NCBI RefSeq assembly: GCF_019263805.1
Contig: NZ_CP079195.1
Coordinates: 2,839,001-2,903,000, forward strand
From: Polaribacter sp. NJDZ03
GTDB lineage: Bacteria > Bacteroidota > Bacteroidia > Flavobacteriales > Flavobacteriaceae
DNA: 64,000 bases
Direction: 5' to 3'
The notes beneath the pieces were generated by a model. The model searched no databases. It worked only from the letters and a program-made list of their open reading frames with translations, and had not been told where the DNA came from. The position numbers and the translations under genes are program-made. Positions 61,399 through 64,000 of the stretch are shown piece after piece; within the stretch, counting starts at the first letter, position 1; each line of letters starts with the position of its first letter.

Positions 61399-64000
61399 AT
61401 GAAAAAAATAATTACATATTTTATTAAATATCCTGTTGCTGTAAATGTATTTATTATTGCCTTTGTTGCTTTTGGGTTAGTGGGCGCATTAAATATGAAA
61501 TCGTCTTTCTTTCCATTAACAGATTCAGAATTAATAAACATTTCTTTAACATACCCTGGTGCTTCTCCAGCAGAAATGGAAGAAGGTGTTGTGTTAAAAA
61601 TTGAAGACAATTTAAAAGGAATTGTTGGTGTAGAACGTGTAACATCTGTTTCTAGAGAAAATTCTGCAACCGTAAGAATAGAAGTAGAAAAAGGTAAAAA
61701 TATAGATGTTGTTTTAACCGATGTAAAAAATGCAGTAGATAGAGTTCCGTCTTTTCCTTCTGGAATGGAACCTGCCGTAATTGCAAAGGTAGAAAGTGTA
61801 AGACCTACTATTAGTTTTACGGTTAGTGGAGAAAATATTCCGCTAAAATCTTTAAAGCAATATGCTAGAAATATAGAAAATGACATTAGAGGAATTGAAG
61901 GAATATCTCAAGTTGCTATTTCTGGTTTTCCAGACGAAGAAATAGAAATTGCTGTAAAAGAAAATGATTTACGTGCTTATAATTTATCTTTTGCAGAGGT
62001 TGCACAAGCTATTCAAAATTCTAATCTTTTAATTACTGGAGGTAATATAAAAACACCTCAAGAAGATTATTTAATTAGGGCAAGCAATCGTTTTTATTAT
62101 GGTATAGAATTGCAAAACTTAATTGTAAGAACAGAAACAAACGGAAATATAATTAGGTTAAAAGACATTGCAGATGTTAGAGATACGTGGTCAGAAACTC
62201 CAGACAGATTGTATTATAATGGTAACCTAGCAATCGATATTTCTATTAGTAATACTAATAACGAAGACTTACTTTCTTCTGCTGATAAGATTAAAGAGTA
62301 TATCTATAAATTTAATCAAGAAAACCAAAATATTCATTTAGATATTACAGATGATAGAAGTGTTACCTTACAAGGTAGAACCAAACTTTTAATAGAAAAT
62401 GGAGTCGTAGGTATTTTACTTGTTTTGTTTTTCTTAGCCTTATTTTTAAATTTACGTTTGGCAATTTGGGTGGCTTTTGGTTTGCCTATTTCCTTTTTTG
62501 GAATGTTTATTTTAGCAGCTCAATTTGATGTTACTATAAATATTTTATCCCTTTTTGGGATGATTATTGTAATTGGTATTTTGGTGGATGATGGTATTGT
62601 AATTGGAGAGAATATTTACCATCATTATTACGACTTAGGTAAATCTAAAATTCAAGCGGCAATAGACGGAACAATGGAGGTAATTCCGCCAATTGTATCT
62701 GCAATTCTAACAACTATAATAGCTTTTTCTACCTTGTTTTTTGTAGATGGTAGAATTGGTAATTTCTTTAGTGAAGTATCTACAGTGGTCCTTTTAACCT
62801 TAACGGTTTCTTTAATTGAAGCTTTAATTATATTACCAGCACATATTGCACATTCTAAAGCTTTAGATAGAAAAAGATTAGAAAGTGGTGAAATAAAAAA
62901 GAAGAATGCAATTGATGCTTTTTTTAATAAAATAAACAGATTTGCAGATGGGGGCTTAACCAAGGTAAATCAAAAACTATATGTTCCTTTCTTAAAGTTT
63001 TCATTAAAAAACAAAGTATTTGCATTTTCAATTCCTATTGCTTTATTAATTTTTAGTTTAACATCCATTGGAGGGGGAATTGTAAGAACTTCATTTTTTC
63101 CTTCTGTTGCAAGTGATAGAATTCAGGTTACTTTAAACATGCCACAAGGAACTAATGAACACATTACAGATTCTATTATTTCGGCAATAGAAGAAAAAGT
63201 TTGGATTATTAATAAAGAATACACAGAAAAACAATCTGGAGATGATGAGGTTGTACAAAACGTAATTAAAAGAGTTGGTCCAGGGAGTGCAAATGCATCT
63301 TTAAATATTAATTTATTACCAGGAGAAAAAAGAGAGTTTGCATCATCTGAAATAACAAATTCTATTCGAGAAAAAGTTGGAAAAGTATATGGTGTAGAAA
63401 GTTTAATTTTTGGTTCTGGTGGTAACTTTGGTGGAAGCCCGGTGGCTGTGTCTCTTTTAGGAAATAATATTGAAGAGCTTAAAGCAGCAAAAGCAGAATT
63501 AAAGCTAGAGTTAGAAAATAACCCACTTTTAAAAGATATTTCAGACAATGATCCTGCAGGAATAAAAGAAGTAAGCATCACCTTAAAAGACAACGCTTAT
63601 GTACTAGGGTTAAATTTACAATCTGTAATGGCACAAATTCGTTATGGTTTTTTCGGTTTGCAAGCACAACGTTTTCAGCGTGGACAAGATGAAATTAAAG
63701 TTTGGGTACGTTATAATAAAGAAGATAGGTCTTCTATTAAAAACTTAGATGATATGCAAATTGTAGCTCCAAACGGAACTAGAATTTCGTTTTCTGAAAT
63801 TGGAAATTATCAAATTAAAAGAGGAGACATTGCTATAAATCACTTAAACGGAAAAAGAGAAATTCAAGTTTCTGCAGATTTAAAAGATGCTAAAGAAAGT
63901 GCTACAGAAATTTTAGATGATATTAAAACACGTGTAATGCCGTTAATAATTTCTAAATATCATTCTGTATCTCCACTTTACGAAGGTCAGAATAGAGAGG
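61399..64000 (+). CDS. RND family efflux permease (AcrB/MexB-type), 3' end cut by window
   Basis: From the ATG at 61399 the frame is open to the window edge (867 codons), so roughly the last 150-300 residues are missing. Visible: the first membrane helix, the porter domain beginning SFFPLTDSELINISLTYPG, and helix 4 with the proton-relay aspartates in GILVDDGIVIGENI. A second set of membrane helices and porter domain follows the halfway point (FFPSVASDRIQVTLNMPQGT). Proton-driven export; the substrate could be drugs, lipids or metals. Confidence 0.95.
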   Translation, partial: MKKIITYFIKYPVAVNVFIIAFVAFGLVGALNMKSSFFPLTDSELINISLTYPGASPAEMEEGVVLKIEDNLKGIVGVERVTSVSRENSATVRIEVEKGKNIDVVLTDVKNAVDRVPSFPSGMEPAVIAKVESVRPTISFTVSGENIPLKSLKQYARNIENDIRGIEGISQVAISGFPDEEIEIAVKENDLRAYNLSFAEVAQAIQNSNLLITGGNIKTPQEDYLIRASNRFYYGIELQNLIVRTETNGNIIRLKDIADVRDTWSETPDRLYYNGNLAIDISISNTNNEDLLSSADKIKEYIYKFNQENQNIHLDITDDRSVTLQGRTKLLIENGVVGILLVLFFLALFLNLRLAIWVAFGLPISFFGMFILAAQFDVTINILSLFGMIIVIGILVDDGIVIGENIYHHYYDLGKSKIQAAIDGTMEVIPPIVSAILTTIIAFSTLFFVDGRIGNFFSEVSTVVLLTLTVSLIEALIILPAHIAHSKALDRKRLESGEIKKKNAIDAFFNKINRFADGGLTKVNQKLYVPFLKFSLKNKVFAFSIPIALLIFSLTSIGGGIVRTSFFPSVASDRIQVTLNMPQGTNEHITDSIISAIEEKVWIINKEYTEKQSGDDEVVQNVIKRVGPGSANASLNINLLPGEKREFASSEITNSIREKVGKVYGVESLIFGSGGNFGGSPVAVSLLGNNIEELKAAKAELKLELENNPLLKDISDNDPAGIKEVSITLKDNAYVLGLNLQSVMAQIRYGFFGLQAQRFQRGQDEIKVWVRYNKEDRSSIKNLDDMQIVAPNGTRISFSEIGNYQIKRGDIAINHLNGKREIQVSADLKDAKESATEILDDIKTRVMPLIISKYHSVSPLYEGQNRE

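Noticed and set aside
61395..61886. 163-codon frame antisense to the RND permease gene
   Set aside because: Fully covered by the strongly supported permease reading frame on the plus strand.

Overview
This window is AT-rich chromosomal DNA from a member of the Bacteroidota, almost certainly family Flavobacteriaceae (Polaribacter/Tenacibaculum-like, the genus being a guess). Pointers are: a SusC-type TonB-linked porin with a beta-propeller/LuxR regulator, GldH (gliding lipoprotein), PorZ with a type IX secretion sorting tail, a complete Alternative Complex III followed by a cytochrome c oxidase, DUF2911 and DUF4837 proteins, and several promoters of the flavobacterial TTG-N(17-23)-TAnnTTTG type. 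No rRNA, tRNA, CRISPR array, prophage or insertion sequence was seen. The window cuts a susC gene at its left end and an RND pump gene at its right end.

Layout. 1-4.3 kb: start of a polysaccharide-utilisation-type locus (susC, cut off) with its likely regulator, separated by an intergenic region carrying four TGACGTA heptamers. 4.4-7.4 kb: small Xre regulator + DUF2975 membrane protein, then umuD, a DUF2007 zinc-ribbon protein and umuC. 7.4-12.3 kb: a tandem duplication of the 3' end of a MocR regulator, and that regulator facing a TonB receptor-bioB pair across an inverted repeat. 12.6-16.8 kb: NfeD-like protein + flotillin, two paralogous 51-residue zinc-ribbon microproteins too short for ordinary gene calling, and rseP. 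16.9-20.1 kb: a Sco-type protein and an iron-uptake operon feoA-feoB-cysteine-rich microprotein behind a Fur-family-type palindrome. 20.3-33.1 kb: DUF2911 protein, SPOR protein, then the respiratory operon actABCDEF-coxBA.

33.1-41 kb: gene-poor stretches with hairpins and palindromes, a LysE exporter, asd, a ferredoxin-reductase-like flavoprotein, and a tRNA-hydroxylation neighbourhood: trhO, a yefM/yoeB toxin-antitoxin pair, a U32-family TrhP-like protein and an overlapping ferredoxin. 41.3-45.6 kb: ricT-like gene, gldH and penicillin-binding protein 1A. 45.8-57.5 kb: succinyl-CoA:3-ketoacid transferase subunits, exonuclease III, MltD-like transglycosylase, DUF4837 lipoprotein, trpS, an acyltransferase, a hemolysin-III-like protein, a CYTH protein, porZ, recO and an SdpI-like protein. 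57.5-64 kb: a hexanucleotide microsatellite, acyl-CoA thioesterase, GNAT protein, and an RND efflux operon.

Functional links: quinol oxidation by ACIII passes electrons to the cytochrome c oxidase whose copper loading may involve the Sco protein; Feo supplies the iron that the many haem and Fe-S proteins need. The most interesting candidates are the twin microproteins, the trhO/trhP/ferredoxin/toxin-antitoxin cluster, the TGACGTA cluster before susC, and the hexanucleotide repeat between tesB and the sdpI-like gene. No clearly unprecedented multi-gene system could be proven from sequence alone.
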